64,000 nt of DNA from Pseudomonas sihuiensis. Lineage in GTDB: Bacteria > Pseudomonadota > Gammaproteobacteria > Pseudomonadales > Pseudomonadaceae. Positions 1 to 9,304 of this stretch are shown one piece after another. Within the stretch, counting starts at the first letter, position 1. Each line of letters begins with the position of its first letter. The notes beneath the pieces are model-generated. The model did not search any database. It was not told the DNA's origin and saw nothing but the letters and a program-made list of their open reading frames with translations. The stretch covers positions 3,162,001 to 3,226,000 of the forward strand of contig NZ_LT629797.1 in assembly GCF_900106015.1 (NCBI RefSeq). The letters are read 5' to 3'. A program made the translations under genes and the position numbers.

Positions 1-1
1 C

Positions 2-892
2 ACCGCCCTGGCTGGTGTGCACGTGTTCCTGCGCCGCGTCGACCCGGCGAAGATCCTCACCCTGATCCGCGACGAGCAGGTCACCCACCTGTGCGGCGCA
101 CCCATCGTGCTCAACGCGCTGGTGAACATGCCGGCCGAGGCCAAGGCGGCCATCGATCACCCGGTCAAGGCCATGGTCGCTGGCGCGGCGCCACCGGCCA
201 AGGTGATCGGCGCGGTGGAGGAAATGGGCATCCATGTCACCCATGTGTACGGCCTTACCGAGGTCTATGGCCCGGTGACGCTGTGCGCCTGGCACGACGA
301 ATGGGACGAACTGCCGCTGGAAGAGCGCGCCACCATCAAGGCGCGCCAGGGCGTGCGCTACCCGACCCTGGAAGGGGTGATGGTCGCCGACCCGAAAACC
401 CTGCAGCCGGTGCCGCGCGACGGCCAGACCATCGGCGAGATCTTCATGCGCGGCAACACCGTGATGAAGGGCTACCTGAAGAACCCCAGCGCCACCGCCG
501 AGGCCTTCGAGGGCGGCTGGTTCCACACCGGCGACCTGGGCGTGTGCCACGCCGACGGCTACGTGGAAATCCGCGACCGGCTCAAGGACATCATCATCTC
601 CGGCGGCGAGAACATCTCCACCATCGAGGTCGAGGGCGTGCTCTATCGCCACCCGGCGGTACTGGAGGCGGCGGTGGTCGCCCGCCCGGACGAAAAATGG
701 GGCGAGACGCCCTGCGCCTTCATCACCCTGAAGACCGGCCAGCAGGCCAGCGACAGCGAGATCATGGCCTTCTGCCGCGAACACCTGGCCGGCTTCAAGG
801 TGCCCAAGACCGTGGTCTTCGCCCAGTTGCCCAAGACCAGCACCGGCAAGATCCAGAAGTTCGTCCTGCGCGATATGGCCAAGGCGCTGTAG
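2..892 (+). CDS. Acyl-CoA synthetase, AMP-binding family (3' part, cut by window edge)
   Basis: This would activate a carboxylic acid to its CoA thioester through an acyl-adenylate. The reading frame is open from base 2, so the N-terminal half, with the P-loop-like AMP-binding signature, lies outside the window. Visible family hallmarks in order are YGLTEVYGP (adenylate motif), TGDLG followed by GYVEIRDRLKD (hinge before the C-terminal lid), SGGENIS, and near the end TSTGKIQK with the conserved catalytic lysine. The substrate cannot be read from the sequence. The acyl-CoA dehydrogenase at 2426 of the DmdC-like long type suggests short- or medium-chain fatty acid or methylthio-acid oxidation, which is inference from context. 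A GC-rich hairpin follows the stop. Confidence 0.93.
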   Translation, partial: TALAGVHVFLRRVDPAKILTLIRDEQVTHLCGAPIVLNALVNMPAEAKAAIDHPVKAMVAGAAPPAKVIGAVEEMGIHVTHVYGLTEVYGPVTLCAWHDEWDELPLEERATIKARQGVRYPTLEGVMVADPKTLQPVPRDGQTIGEIFMRGNTVMKGYLKNPSATAEAFEGGWFHTGDLGVCHADGYVEIRDRLKDIIISGGENISTIEVEGVLYRHPAVLEAAVVARPDEKWGETPCAFITLKTGQQASDSEIMAFCREHLAGFKVPKTVVFAQLPKTSTGKIQKFVLRDMAKAL

Positions 893-901
893 AAGCGGCC
901 C

Positions 902-937
902 TCACCCCCGGCCCCTCTCCCGCAGGGAGAGGGGTGA
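902..937. repeat. GC-rich hairpin after the acyl-CoA synthetase
   Basis: An inverted repeat with arms cccctctccc and gggagagggg separated by three bases starts about 10 bases after the synthetase stop. There is no T-run, so it is a repeat-type palindrome rather than a proven terminator. Confidence 0.5.
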
Positions 938-992
938 ATGAACCGTTTTCACAACAACAAGAACCGGCCCTGGCGGCCGACGGAGAACCTTC

Positions 993-2366
993 ATGCAAAT
1001 TTTCAAGCGCCGTGACGGCGACGAACAACCTTACTGGCCCTTCGGCCCGTTCAAGGTACGTCTACCCTTCGTGCATTACCGCTGGGAAACCGCCGAGATG
1101 CTGCAGGCGCTGATCATGTTCGTGGTCAGCCTGGCGATGATCCCGCTGCTGGAGAAATACCTCGGCCTGCCCTATGACGTGGCCCTGGCCTATGTAGTGG
1201 TGTGCGGCATCGGCTTCATGCTGCCGGCGCTGCTCGGTGTGCCGCTGGTGCCGGGTTGGATCACCCCCGGCATTCCCGTGGTGCTGCTGTTTCTCGGCAA
1301 CTACGAGCCGGGCCCTGCGGCCATTCAGGCGCTGTTCGCCCTGCAGTTTCTGGTGTTCGTGATCTTCCTCTTCCTCGGCGTCACCCGCCTGGGCAGTGTC
1401 CTGGTGCGGCTGATCCCCAACTCGATGAAGGGCGGCATCATCATCGGTGCCGGCATTGCCGCGCTGATGGGCGAAATCAGCGCGGGCGGCCGTCTGGCCA
1501 ACACGCCGATCTCCCTGGTGCTGGGCAGTCTGATCTGCCTGTACCTGATGTTCTCGGTGTCGTTCAAGGGCCTGACCGAGCGCGTGCCGCTGGCGCGCAA
1601 GATCGTCAACTACGGCATGGTGCCGGGCATGCTGATCGCCATTTTCATCGGCATCGCCGTGGGCGAGTACAAGATGCCGGACGTGAAATGGGGCATCACC
1701 GCGCCGGCCTTCGGCGAGATGTGGAACTACCTGCCGTTCAACGTCGGCTTCCCCGGCCTCGACGTGTTCCTGCTGGCCGTGCCCACGGCGGTGATCGCCT
1801 ACGTGATCGCCTTCGGCGACATCATCGTCGGCCAGTCGCTGATGCAGCGCGCCGATGAACTGCGCACCGACGAGGTGATCGAAAACAACGTAGACCGCAT
1901 CCATCTGGTGACCGCCATCCGCAACGCCCTGCACGCCTTCTTCGCGCCCTACCCGGGCCTGGCCGGCCCGCTGTGGACAGCGGTGGCGGCGACCATGGCC
2001 GAGCGCTACAAGTACGGGCGCAAGGCGATGGACTCGATCTACAGCGGCGCCGGCACCTTCTGGATCACCGGCTTCGCCGCGCTGTTCATGCTGCCGCTGG
2101 TCAGTTTCTTCCAGCCGGTGCTGCCGATCGCCCTGTCGCTGACGCTGATCCTCACCGGCTATATCTGCCTGATGGTCGGCTTCGAGCAACTGAACAACAA
2201 CACCGAGCGCGGCATCGCCGGCACCATGGGTGTGGTGCTCGCTGTCTACGGCGCGGGCTGGGGCCTGGCCGCGGGCGCGGCGCTGTACATTCTGGTCGAA
2301 CGCACCCATCTGCTTAAATTCACCAGCATCAAGGATAAGCCGCAAAGTCCGGCGGAAGCCGACTGA
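993..2366 (+). CDS. Polytopic inner-membrane permease, NCS2/SLC23-like
   Basis: A 457-residue integral membrane protein with roughly 12 hydrophobic segments beginning near residue 38. A short cytoplasmic N-terminus (QIFKRRDGDEQPYWPFGPFK) precedes the first segment. Glycine-rich stretches such as SMKGGIIIGAGIAALMGE and the conserved-looking loop AFGDIIVGQSLMQRADE resemble the nucleobase/ascorbate (NCS2, SLC23) fold, but no substrate-defining motif could be assigned. The ATG at 993 is preceded by ggagaacc. It lies between an acyl-CoA synthetase and an acyl-CoA dehydrogenase on the same strand, so it may import the acid they process, which is inference. A long reading frame on the opposite strand is a codon-bias shadow. 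Confidence 0.8.
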   Translation: MQIFKRRDGDEQPYWPFGPFKVRLPFVHYRWETAEMLQALIMFVVSLAMIPLLEKYLGLPYDVALAYVVVCGIGFMLPALLGVPLVPGWITPGIPVVLLFLGNYEPGPAAIQALFALQFLVFVIFLFLGVTRLGSVLVRLIPNSMKGGIIIGAGIAALMGEISAGGRLANTPISLVLGSLICLYLMFSVSFKGLTERVPLARKIVNYGMVPGMLIAIFIGIAVGEYKMPDVKWGITAPAFGEMWNYLPFNVGFPGLDVFLLAVPTAVIAYVIAFGDIIVGQSLMQRADELRTDEVIENNVDRIHLVTAIRNALHAFFAPYPGLAGPLWTAVAATMAERYKYGRKAMDSIYSGAGTFWITGFAALFMLPLVSFFQPVLPIALSLTLILTGYICLMVGFEQLNNNTERGIAGTMGVVLAVYGAGWGLAAGAALYILVERTHLLKFTSIKDKPQSPAEAD

Positions 2367-2425
2367 CGGATTTCGTTCCACACGCGCCGCGCTCGTCGCG
2401 GCGCCACTGCTGTCGAGGTTGCACC

Positions 2426-4198
2426 ATGCCCGAATTCAACGCCCCGCTGCGCGATATGCGCTTCGTCCTCCATGAAGTCTTCCAGGCGCCGAGCCTGTGG
2501 GCACGCCTGCCGGCCCTGGCGGAAACCGTCGATGCCGACACTGCCGACGCCATACTCGAAGAAGCGGCCAAGGTCACAGGCACGCTGATCGCCCCGCTGA
2601 ATCGCAGCGGCGACGAGGAAGGCGCGCAGTGGGAGGGTGGCAACGTGCGCACCCCGGCCGGTTTCCGCGAAGCCTACGCCACCTACACCGAAGGTGGCTG
2701 GGTGGGCCTGTCCGGCAACCCGAATTACGGCGGCATGGGCATGCCCAAGATGCTCGCCGTGGCCTTCGAGGAGATGCTCTACGCCGCCGGCTCCAGCTTC
2801 GCGCTGTATTCCGCGCTGAGCTCCGGCGCCTGCCTGGCCATCGACGCCCACGCCAGCGAAGAACTCAAGACCACCTACCTGCCGCCGATGTACGAGGGCC
2901 GCTGGGCTGGCTCCATGTGCCTGACCGAGGCCCATGCCGGCACCGATCTGGGCATCATCAGAACCCGCGCCGAGCCGCAGGCCGACGGCAGCTACACGAT
3001 CACCGGCAGCAAGATCTTCATTACCGGTGGAGAACAGGACCTGACCGAGAACATCATCCATCTGGTGCTGGCCAAGCTGCCGGACGCACCGGCCGGGCCG
3101 AAGGGCATCTCGCTGTTTCTGGTGCCCAAGGTGATAGTCAACGCCGATGGCAGCCTCGGTGCACGCAACGCCGTGAGTTGCGGCTCGATCGAACACAAGA
3201 TGGGTATCAAGGCATCAAGCACCTGCGTGATGAATTTCGACGGCGCCACCGGCTACCTGATCGGTGAGGTCAACAAGGGCCTGGCGGCGATGTTCACCAT
3301 GATGAACTACGAGCGCCTGTCCATCGGCATCCAGGGCATCGGCTGCGCCGAGGCGTCCTATCAGTCGGCCGTCAGCTACGCCCGCGAACGTATCCAGAGC
3401 CGCGCCGCCACTGGCCCGGTGGCGAAGGACAAGATCGCCGACCCGATCATCGTCCATGCCGACGTACGCCGCATGCTGCTGACCATGAAGGCGCTGAACG
3501 AGGGCGGTCGTGCCTTCGCCTGCTACGTTGGCCAGCAGCTCGATCTGGCCAAGTACGCCGAGGATGCCGAGGAACGGCAGAACGCCGAAGCACTGGTCGC
3601 CCTGCTCACCCCGGTGGCCAAGGCCTTCTTCACCGACACCGGGCTGGAAAGCTGCGTGCACGGCCAGCAGGTATTCGGCGGCCACGGCTACATCCGCGAA
3701 TGGGGCCAGGAGCAACTGGTGCGCGACGTGCGCATCGCGCAGATCTACGAGGGCACCAACGGCATCCAGGCACTCGACCTGCTCGGACGCAAGGTGGTGG
3801 CCAACGGCGGCGCCGCGCTGCGCCTGTTCGCCGGCGAGGTGCGCGACTTCGCCCATGCCCATGAATCGCCCTTCGGTGATCGCCTGATAGAAGCGCTGGA
3901 ACGCCTGGAAGCGGTCAGCGGCTGGCTGCTGGAGCAGGCCAAGGTTGATCCCAACTCGGTCGGCGCCGCCTCGGTGGAGTACCTGCACCTGTTCGGCTAC
4001 GTCGCCTACGCCTACATGTGGGCGCGCATGGCCGCGGTGGCGCAGAACAAGCAGACAGAGAATGAAGCCTTCTACGGCGGCAAGCTCGCCACCGCCGAGT
4101 TCTTCTTCGCCCGCCTGCTACCGCGTACCCTGAGCCTGGAAGCGAGCATTCGTGGTGGTAGCCAGCCGCTTTACGGTCTGGCCGCCGAGCAGTTTTAG
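2426..4198 (+). CDS. Acyl-CoA dehydrogenase with C-terminal extension (DmdC-like)
   Basis: FAD-dependent alpha,beta-dehydrogenation of an acyl-CoA. At 590 residues it is far longer than classical 380-residue enzymes and matches the subgroup with an extra N-terminal segment and a C-terminal domain. That subgroup includes 3-methylmercaptopropionyl-CoA dehydrogenase (DmdC). The FAD/substrate motifs MCLTEAHAGTDLG and TGSKIFITGGEQ are present, as are GHGYIREWGQEQ and the IYEGTNGIQ block that carries the catalytic glutamate region. It follows the permease by 59 bases on the same strand. The substrate is unknown. Its stop codon overlaps the left arm of a large REP-like palindrome. Confidence 0.92.
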   Translation: MPEFNAPLRDMRFVLHEVFQAPSLWARLPALAETVDADTADAILEEAAKVTGTLIAPLNRSGDEEGAQWEGGNVRTPAGFREAYATYTEGGWVGLSGNPNYGGMGMPKMLAVAFEEMLYAAGSSFALYSALSSGACLAIDAHASEELKTTYLPPMYEGRWAGSMCLTEAHAGTDLGIIRTRAEPQADGSYTITGSKIFITGGEQDLTENIIHLVLAKLPDAPAGPKGISLFLVPKVIVNADGSLGARNAVSCGSIEHKMGIKASSTCVMNFDGATGYLIGEVNKGLAAMFTMMNYERLSIGIQGIGCAEASYQSAVSYARERIQSRAATGPVAKDKIADPIIVHADVRRMLLTMKALNEGGRAFACYVGQQLDLAKYAEDAEERQNAEALVALLTPVAKAFFTDTGLESCVHGQQVFGGHGYIREWGQEQLVRDVRIAQIYEGTNGIQALDLLGRKVVANGGAALRLFAGEVRDFAHAHESPFGDRLIEALERLEAVSGWLLEQAKVDPNSVGAASVEYLHLFGYVAYAYMWARMAAVAQNKQTENEAFYGGKLATAEFFFARLLPRTLSLEASIRGGSQPLYGLAAEQF

Positions 4199-4250
4199 TA
4201 GGGCGGGTGCAACCCGCCACCGCCAAACCGGCGGGTTGCACCCGCCCTAC
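4198..4250. repeat. REP-like palindrome (gtagggcgggtgc type)
   Basis: Arms gtagggcgggtgcaacccgcc and its reverse complement flank an 11-base loop and overlap the dehydrogenase stop codon. A diverged copy of the same palindrome lies at 7148-7203, indicating a dispersed intergenic repeat family. Confidence 0.8.
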
Positions 4251-4382
4251 AGGTTTGAGCGTGTTGCGCGGCTGCTTCGGCGCCGCGCTTTTTATTCACC
4301 GGCGCCGGCGCTTTTCCCCCGGCAAGGCTCGGCGACAATACAAGATCGAGCACAGCCGCCTTCAAGAACAAGAGATACCGTC

Positions 4383-5249
4383 ATGCGAACCCTGACCACC
4401 CTGACCGGCAACAGCCAGAAACTCGATGGCGGCGCCATGTTCGGCAACGCACCCAAGGCCCTTTGGCAACGCTGGATGCCGGCCGACGAACTGAACCGCA
4501 TCGACCTCGGCTGCCGCGCCCTGCTGGTGCAGGAAGACGCGCGCAATATCCTGGTGGAAACCGGCATCGGCGCCTTCTTCAGCCCCGAGCTGAAACAGCG
4601 CTTCGGCGTGCAGGAAGCGCATCACGTCCTGCTCGATGAACTGGCGAAACTCGGCCTGAGCGATGCCGATATCGATATCGTCGTGCTCACCCACCTGCAC
4701 TTCGACCATGCCGGCGGCCTGCTCGCCGCCTGGCAGGATGGCGAACAGGCACGCCTGCTGTTTCCCAACGCGCGCTTCGTCACCGGTCGACGCCAGTGGC
4801 AGCGAGCCTGCACGCCACACGCCCGCGACAAGGCCTCCTATATCCCGGAGCTGCTGACTCTGCTGGAAGCCAGCGGACGCCTGCATCTGATCGATGAAAC
4901 CGACAGTTGCGCACTGCTCGGCACCGACTGGCGCCTGCACTGGAGCGACGGCCACACGCCGGGCCAACTACTGCCGGAAGTGGCCATGCCGGGCGGGCCG
5001 GTGGTGTTTCCCGGGGACCTGATCCCTGGCGCGCCCTGGGTGCACCTGCCGATCACCATGGGTTACGACCGTTTCCCTGAAGGCCTGATCGAGGAGAAGG
5101 AGGCGCTGCTGGCCGACCTGGTCGCCCGCGGCGGCCGTTTGGTATTCACCCACGACCCCGACGTGGCCATGGGTCGGGTGACGCGAGACGAAAAAGGTCG
5201 CTACGGGCTCGATGAGACAGCAAAAGCAGCCCATCGGCTGGCAAACTGA
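4383..5249 (+). CDS. Metallo-beta-lactamase-fold hydrolase
   Basis: A 288-residue hydrolase with the metal-binding HxHxDH signature THLHFDHAGG at residues 103-112. A second histidine region follows at SDGHTPGQL (near residue 180), along with FPGDLIPG, which supplies the bridging aspartate. The reaction is not identifiable: the superfamily includes thioesterases, lactonases and glyoxalase II. The ATG at 4383 was chosen over upstream in-frame starts because family homology begins there and the region before it is a REP palindrome plus an AT-richer leader. The synthetase / acyl-CoA dehydrogenase / MBL-hydrolase order resembles PA4198-PA4200 of P. aeruginosa (from memory). Confidence 0.88.
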   Translation: MRTLTTLTGNSQKLDGGAMFGNAPKALWQRWMPADELNRIDLGCRALLVQEDARNILVETGIGAFFSPELKQRFGVQEAHHVLLDELAKLGLSDADIDIVVLTHLHFDHAGGLLAAWQDGEQARLLFPNARFVTGRRQWQRACTPHARDKASYIPELLTLLEASGRLHLIDETDSCALLGTDWRLHWSDGHTPGQLLPEVAMPGGPVVFPGDLIPGAPWVHLPITMGYDRFPEGLIEEKEALLADLVARGGRLVFTHDPDVAMGRVTRDEKGRYGLDETAKAAHRLAN

Positions 5250-5369
5250 GGCTATCTAGCATTGACGTGTCGGCCATGCAGCGCGAGCATGGCCGTTTGT
5301 TTTTCAGCACGGTCACGACTGCAGCAGCGGCGCACCGTGCCCACCTCGACAGCCCTGGGGGACCGTTTC

Positions 5370-5849
5370 ATGAGCCTGGCCTCTGTCCGCGCCTTCTTCG
5401 CCGCCAAGGCGCCCGACATCACGATCATCGAGCTGCAGACCAGCACCGCCACCGTGGCGCTGGCTGCCGAAGCGCATGGCGTGGCGCCAGGGCAGATCGC
5501 CAAAACCTTGGCCTTCCGCATCGCCGAGCGTGACGTGTTGATCGTCGCCCGTGGCGATGCGCGTATCGACAACCGCAAGATGAAGGAATGCTTCGGTGCC
5601 AAGGCACGCATGCTCGATGCGCAGACCGTGGTCGAACTGACCAGCCACCCGGTGGGCGGCGTCTGCCCATTCGGCCTGGCCACACCGCTCAGCGTCTATT
5701 GCGACCGCTCGCTGCTGGCCTTCGATGAAGTGCTGCCGGCCGCCGGCGCCACCCACAGCGCGGTGCGTATCGCCCCGCAGCGCATGGCCGAATTGGTCGA
5801 TGCCGAATGGATTGACGTGTGCCAGGAAGTGGAAACGGAAACCTGCTGA
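5370..5849 (+). CDS. YbaK/ProX-type aminoacyl-tRNA deacylase domain protein
   Basis: A 159-residue single-domain protein of the YbaK/EbsC/ProX family, which hydrolyses mischarged tRNAs (Cys-tRNAPro or Ala-tRNAPro) in trans. Family motifs visible are QIAKTLAFRI (with the lysine that positions the substrate), VARGDARIDNRKMKE and the glycine-proline loop HPVGGVCPFGLA. The ATG at 5370 is preceded by the purine-rich ctgggggacc. Which tRNA it edits cannot be told from sequence. It is monocistronic, running toward two genes on the other strand. Confidence 0.88.
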   Translation: MSLASVRAFFAAKAPDITIIELQTSTATVALAAEAHGVAPGQIAKTLAFRIAERDVLIVARGDARIDNRKMKECFGAKARMLDAQTVVELTSHPVGGVCPFGLATPLSVYCDRSLLAFDEVLPAAGATHSAVRIAPQRMAELVDAEWIDVCQEVETETC

Positions 5850-5902
5850 ACGACGCTGCCAACGCCAATCCGCTAGGGCGCGCCGCGCGCACCAGCGCCT
5901 TT

Positions 5903-5923
5903 CCCGGATTGCATCCGGGCTAC
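5903..5923. repeat. Short REP-like palindrome (cccggat type)
   Basis: cccggat-tgc-atccggg followed by ctac lies between the convergent deacylase and lipoprotein genes. The same core appears twice at 63026-63085 in the ben region. Confidence 0.6.
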
Positions 5924-6210
5924 AACCCGCCGCTGACACCTAGGCTGACACCCAGCGCCGTGGCCAGCGAAAACGGCAACAGCAGGGTATCGAGCAGCGC
6001 ACTGGCCGGCAGATCCAATCCAGGATAACGCGGCGCCTCGGCGCCGAAACGATCCAGCGGGCAGCAGCCGCCATTGATCGTGTACCAATCCAGCCGCGTC
6101 CCGGCATAAACCACAGGGGCACCGGGCTTGGCCGCATCCAGCGTGCGCACGGTGGCGCAGCCGGTCAGGCTCAGCGCCAGCAGCAGAGTGAGTGCCAAAG
6201 TCCGTCTCAT
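5920..6210 (-). CDS. YceK/YidQ-like small lipoprotein
   Basis: A 96-residue predicted lipoprotein. Residues 1-17 form a signal peptide (MRRTLALTLLLALSLTG) ending in the lipobox LTGC with the acylated Cys18. The mature part has the YceK-type pattern VYAGTRLDW and a C-terminal PFSLATALG hydrophobic stretch. The role is unknown; the family is envelope-located. The ATG at 6210 was chosen because it places the signal peptide at the terminus and overlaps the upstream gene's stop by 4 bases (atga), implying translational coupling. Confidence 0.82.
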   Translation of the reverse strand: MRRTLALTLLLALSLTGCATVRTLDAAKPGAPVVYAGTRLDWYTINGGCCPLDRFGAEAPRYPGLDLPASALLDTLLLPFSLATALGVSLGVSGGL

Positions 6211-6503
6211 CCGCGCTCGCCCCTTATTTCCACCAGCTTGCCATCGAGAAAACGCAGGTAGCGATAGACGCCATTGCGAGGCCCATACATCCATTGCTCG
6301 ACTGTCACGCCGCCACCCTGTGGACTGCTGGGTGGCGTCACCTCACGCTGATCGGGTTCACCGCATTTGCGCAACACCTCGACGCTACGCTCGCCCTCGT
6401 AAACCAGGGCGGTACCGCAGCGCATGGAGGCCTCTGCAACCGGCAGCAACGACAAGGTGAGGACGCTTCCCAACACACAGCGACTCACAATGGACATCAG
6501 CAC
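6207..6503 (-). CDS. DUF2845-type small secreted protein
   Basis: A 98-residue protein with a signal peptide (hydrophobic residues 8-24, likely cleavage after VAEA). The mature part contains the paired-cysteine pattern MRCGTALV...LRKCGEPD and WMYGPRNGVYRYLRF, typical of DUF2845 proteins. The function is unknown, but a periplasmic location is predicted. It forms a two-gene unit with the downstream lipoprotein (4-base overlap). Confidence 0.8.
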   Translation of the reverse strand: MLMSIVSRCVLGSVLTLSLLPVAEASMRCGTALVYEGERSVEVLRKCGEPDQREVTPPSSPQGGGVTVEQWMYGPRNGVYRYLRFLDGKLVEIRGERG

Positions 6504-6508
6504 TCTCC

Positions 6509-7138
6509 TTAGTCATCCGACACCAAATGATGCTCGCCCCAGCGCGGCAACATGTCCTGGGGGATATTCAGGCAATTGAGGATGCGCGCGACCACGAAGT
6601 CCACCAGATCATCCAGCGTCTGTGGCTGATGATAGAAGCCGGGCGATGCCGGCAGGATGGTCACGCCCAGATTCGACAGCTTGAGCATGTTTTCCAGGTG
6701 GATACTCGAATACGGCGCCTCACGCGGCACCAGGATCAACTGGCGGCGCTCCTTCAATGCCACATCGGCGGCGCGTTCGATCAGATTGTTGCAGGCGCCG
6801 CTGGCGATGGCCGACAGGGTGCCAGTGCTGCATGGCACCACCACCATGGCAGTCGGCGCGCCGGAGCCGGAAGCGGCCGGGGCCATCCAGTCTTCCTTGC
6901 CGTAGACGCGAATCTGCCCCGGCGCCGCGCCGGTGTACTCGGTCAGAAACTGGGCCATGGATTGCGGCTTGGCCGGCAACGCCACGTCGGTTTCGGTAGC
7001 CATCACCAGTTGCGCGGCCTTGGAGATCAGGAAGTGCACCTCGCGATCTTCCTGCACCAGACAATCGAGCAGGCGCAGGCCGTATTGCGCGCCCGAGGCG
7101 CCGGTCATGGCCAGGGTAATTCTCTCAGGGCCGCTCAT
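6509..7138 (-). CDS. ubiX: Flavin prenyltransferase UbiX
   Basis: A 209-residue enzyme that makes prenylated FMN, the cofactor of the UbiD decarboxylase in ubiquinone synthesis. The N-terminal [14 protein letters not shown] is the FMN-binding start of the UbiX/PAD family. Further motifs are [25 protein letters not shown] and [17 protein letters not shown] near the C-terminal half, and [10 protein letters not shown]. The ATG at 7138 begins [13 protein letters not shown]. Its neighbour mpl is the usual one in Pseudomonas. A REP-like palindrome separates the two. Confidence 0.96.
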   Translation of the reverse strand: MSGPERITLAMTGASGAQYGLRLLDCLVQEDREVHFLISKAAQLVMATETDVALPAKPQSMAQFLTEYTGAAPGQIRVYGKEDWMAPAASGSGAPTAMVVVPCSTGTLSAIASGACNNLIERAADVALKERRQLILVPREAPYSSIHLENMLKLSNLGVTILPASPGFYHQPQTLDDLVDFVVARILNCLNIPQDMLPRWGEHHLVSDD

Positions 7139-7147
7139 GGATGCTCC

Positions 7148-7203
7148 GTAGGGCGGGTGCAACCCGCCGGTTCTTGATATGTGGCGGGTTTCACCCGACC
7201 TAC
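7148..7203. repeat. REP-like palindrome, second copy of gtagggcgggtgc type
   Basis: Imperfect inverted repeat gtagggcgggtgcaacccgcc ... ggcgggtttcacccgacctac between ubiX and mpl. The left arm is identical to the copy at 4198. Confidence 0.75.
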
Positions 7204-7219
7204 CGCTGGGGTATGCGTT

Positions 7220-8572
7220 TCAGTCCAGAGCCTTGGCCAGCTTGCCATGCAAACCACCGAAGCCACCGTTGCTCATAACCACCACTTGGGTACCGGGGCG
7301 CGCCAGGGCCTTCACACCATCGATGATCGAATCCAGCGAGTCGCACACGCGCGTCGGGTTGCGCGCCTGCGCCACGGTGGCGGCCAGGTCCCAACCGAGA
7401 TTCGGCGGCGCGTACCAGAACACCGCATCGGCCTGTGCGGCGGACTCGGCCAGACCGTCGCGATGGGCGCCGAGCTTCATCGAGTTGGAGCGTGGCTCGA
7501 TCACCGCGATCACCTGGGTATCGTCGCCGACACGCTTGCGCAAGCCATCCAGGGTGGTGGCAATGGCAGTCGGGTGGTGGGCGAAGTCGTCGAAGACGGT
7601 CACACCCGCCACCTCGGCGACCTTCTCCATGCGCCGCTTGGCGTTGATGAACTGGCCCAGCGCCTCGATGCCCAGCGCTGGCACCACGCCGACATGGCGC
7701 GCCGCAGCGAGCACGGCCAGGGCATTGGCGACGTTGTGCTGGCCGGTCAGGTTCCATTGCACCGTGCCCTCGACCTTGCCGTCGAAACTCACCTCGAAGC
7801 GCGAGCCATCGGCGCTGAGCAGGCGCGCCTGCCACTGGCCACCTTCACCGGTGGTCTGCACCGGAGTCCAGCACCCCATCTCGATCACTCGCGCCAGCGC
7901 GGTTTCGCTAGCCGGATGAATGACCAGACCTTCGCTGGGGATGATGCGTACCAGGTGATGAAACTGCCGCTCGATGGCCGCCAGATCCGGGAAGATGTCC
8001 GCGTGATCGAACTCCAGGTTATTCAGAATCGCTGTACGCGGGCGGTAGTGGACGAACTTGCTGCGCTTGTCGAAGAAGGCGCTGTCGTACTCGTCGGCCT
8101 CGACCACGAAGAACGGCGTGCCGCCCAGGCGCGCGGAAATACCGAAATTCTGCGGCACGCCGCCGATCAGAAAGCCCGGGCTCATGCCGGCATGTTCCAG
8201 CACCCAGGCCAGCATGCTGGAACTGCTGGTCTTGCCGTGGGTACCGGCCACCGCCAACACCCAGCGCCCCTGCAGCACGTGATCGGCCAGCCACTGCGGG
8301 CCGGAAACGTAGGGCAGCCCCTTGTTCAGCACGTATTCCACCGCCGGGTTGCCACGGCTCATGGCATTGCCCACCACCACCAGATCCGGTGCCGGCTGCA
8401 GGTGCGCCGGATCAAAGCCCTGCATCAGCTCGATGCCCTGGGCTTCCAACTGAGTGCTCATGGGCGGGTAAACGTTGGCATCGGAGCCGGTGACGCGATG
8501 GCCGAGCTCTTTGGCCAGAACAGCCAGCGACCCCATGAAAGTGCCGCAGATGCCGAGAATATGGATGTGCAT
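7220..8572 (-). CDS. mpl: UDP-N-acetylmuramate:L-Ala-gamma-D-Glu-meso-DAP ligase Mpl
   Basis: A cytoplasmic peptidoglycan-recycling ligase that attaches recovered tripeptide to UDP-MurNAc. At 450 residues it is the normal length. The Mur-ligase ATP loop AGTHGKTSSSSML (around residue 110) is present, as are the N-terminal Rossmann start MHIHILGICGTFMGSLAVLA, the central ligase signature NNLEFDHADIF, and DDFAHHPTAI near residue 340. The start codon at 8572 follows a short leader, and divergent transcription begins beyond 8600. Confidence 0.96.
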   Translation of the reverse strand: MHIHILGICGTFMGSLAVLAKELGHRVTGSDANVYPPMSTQLEAQGIELMQGFDPAHLQPAPDLVVVGNAMSRGNPAVEYVLNKGLPYVSGPQWLADHVLQGRWVLAVAGTHGKTSSSSMLAWVLEHAGMSPGFLIGGVPQNFGISARLGGTPFFVVEADEYDSAFFDKRSKFVHYRPRTAILNNLEFDHADIFPDLAAIERQFHHLVRIIPSEGLVIHPASETALARVIEMGCWTPVQTTGEGGQWQARLLSADGSRFEVSFDGKVEGTVQWNLTGQHNVANALAVLAAARHVGVVPALGIEALGQFINAKRRMEKVAEVAGVTVFDDFAHHPTAIATTLDGLRKRVGDDTQVIAVIEPRSNSMKLGAHRDGLAESAAQADAVFWYAPPNLGWDLAATVAQARNPTRVCDSLDSIIDGVKALARPGTQVVVMSNGGFGGLHGKLAKALD

Positions 8573-8821
8573 TGATGACCTCTGAACGCGCCCTACGCAT
8601 AGGGCTTAAAGCGATGGCGGCAGGTTAGCACAGCACCCGCCAGGCGACTGCTGCGCCCAGTTCAGACAGATGCACCAATACCAAGTTGCTCCGCAGCCAG
8701 AAAATCAAACGCTTGCTTTGATTGCGCTTTCAACTGGCTTTGAGGCAGCATCGGCTGACCCGCTGGCACAACAGCTGCATCGCCACTCCTGCCCCACTAC
8801 AGAGAGAAGCCGAGGCCCACC

Positions 8822-9277
8822 ATGCGCATCGTCCAAGCCACCCTGGAGCACCTGGACCTGTTGACCCCGCTGTTCGTCAAATACCGCGAGTTCTATAACG
8901 AGCTGCCCTACCCCGAGTCGTCACGCAAGTTCCTCGAGAAGCGCCTGCGCCGCAAGGAGTCGGTGATCTACCTGGCCCTGGCCGACGATGAAGACAAGCT
9001 GCTCGGCTTCTGCCAGCTCTACCCCAGCTTCTCCTCGCTTTCGCTCAAACGCGTATGGATTCTCAACGACATCTACGTCGCCGAGGATGCTCGCCGCCAA
9101 CTGGTTGCCGACCGCCTGCTGCACACCGCCAAGCACATGGCCAAGGAAACCAACGCCGTGCGCATGCGCGTGGCCACCAGCCGCGACAACGAGGTGGCGC
9201 AGAAGGTCTACGAGTCCATCGGCTTCGTCGAGGACGAGCAGTTCAAGAACTACGTACTGCCGATCAATTCCGATTGA
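8822..9277 (+). CDS. GNAT-family N-acetyltransferase
   Basis: A 151-residue single GNAT domain transferring acetyl from acetyl-CoA to an unknown amine. Motif A is degenerate (WILNDIYVAEDARRQLVADRLL, residues 74-95, in place of the usual RxxGxG/A loop). Motif B with VYESIGFVEDEQFKNYVL at the C-terminus is intact. The start has an upstream purine-rich agagagaagccgagg. It is monocistronic. Confidence 0.85.
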   Translation: MRIVQATLEHLDLLTPLFVKYREFYNELPYPESSRKFLEKRLRRKESVIYLALADDEDKLLGFCQLYPSFSSLSLKRVWILNDIYVAEDARRQLVADRLLHTAKHMAKETNAVRMRVATSRDNEVAQKVYESIGFVEDEQFKNYVLPINSD

Positions 9278-9304
9278 TCGACTCGCAGGCGCAGCGGCTG
9301 CCTG

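Noticed and set aside
1062..2381. 439-codon open frame on the minus strand opposite the permease
   Set aside because: Very rich in His/Gln/Arg/Asp with no domain or signal; it is the complement-frame shadow of a high-GC membrane protein gene.
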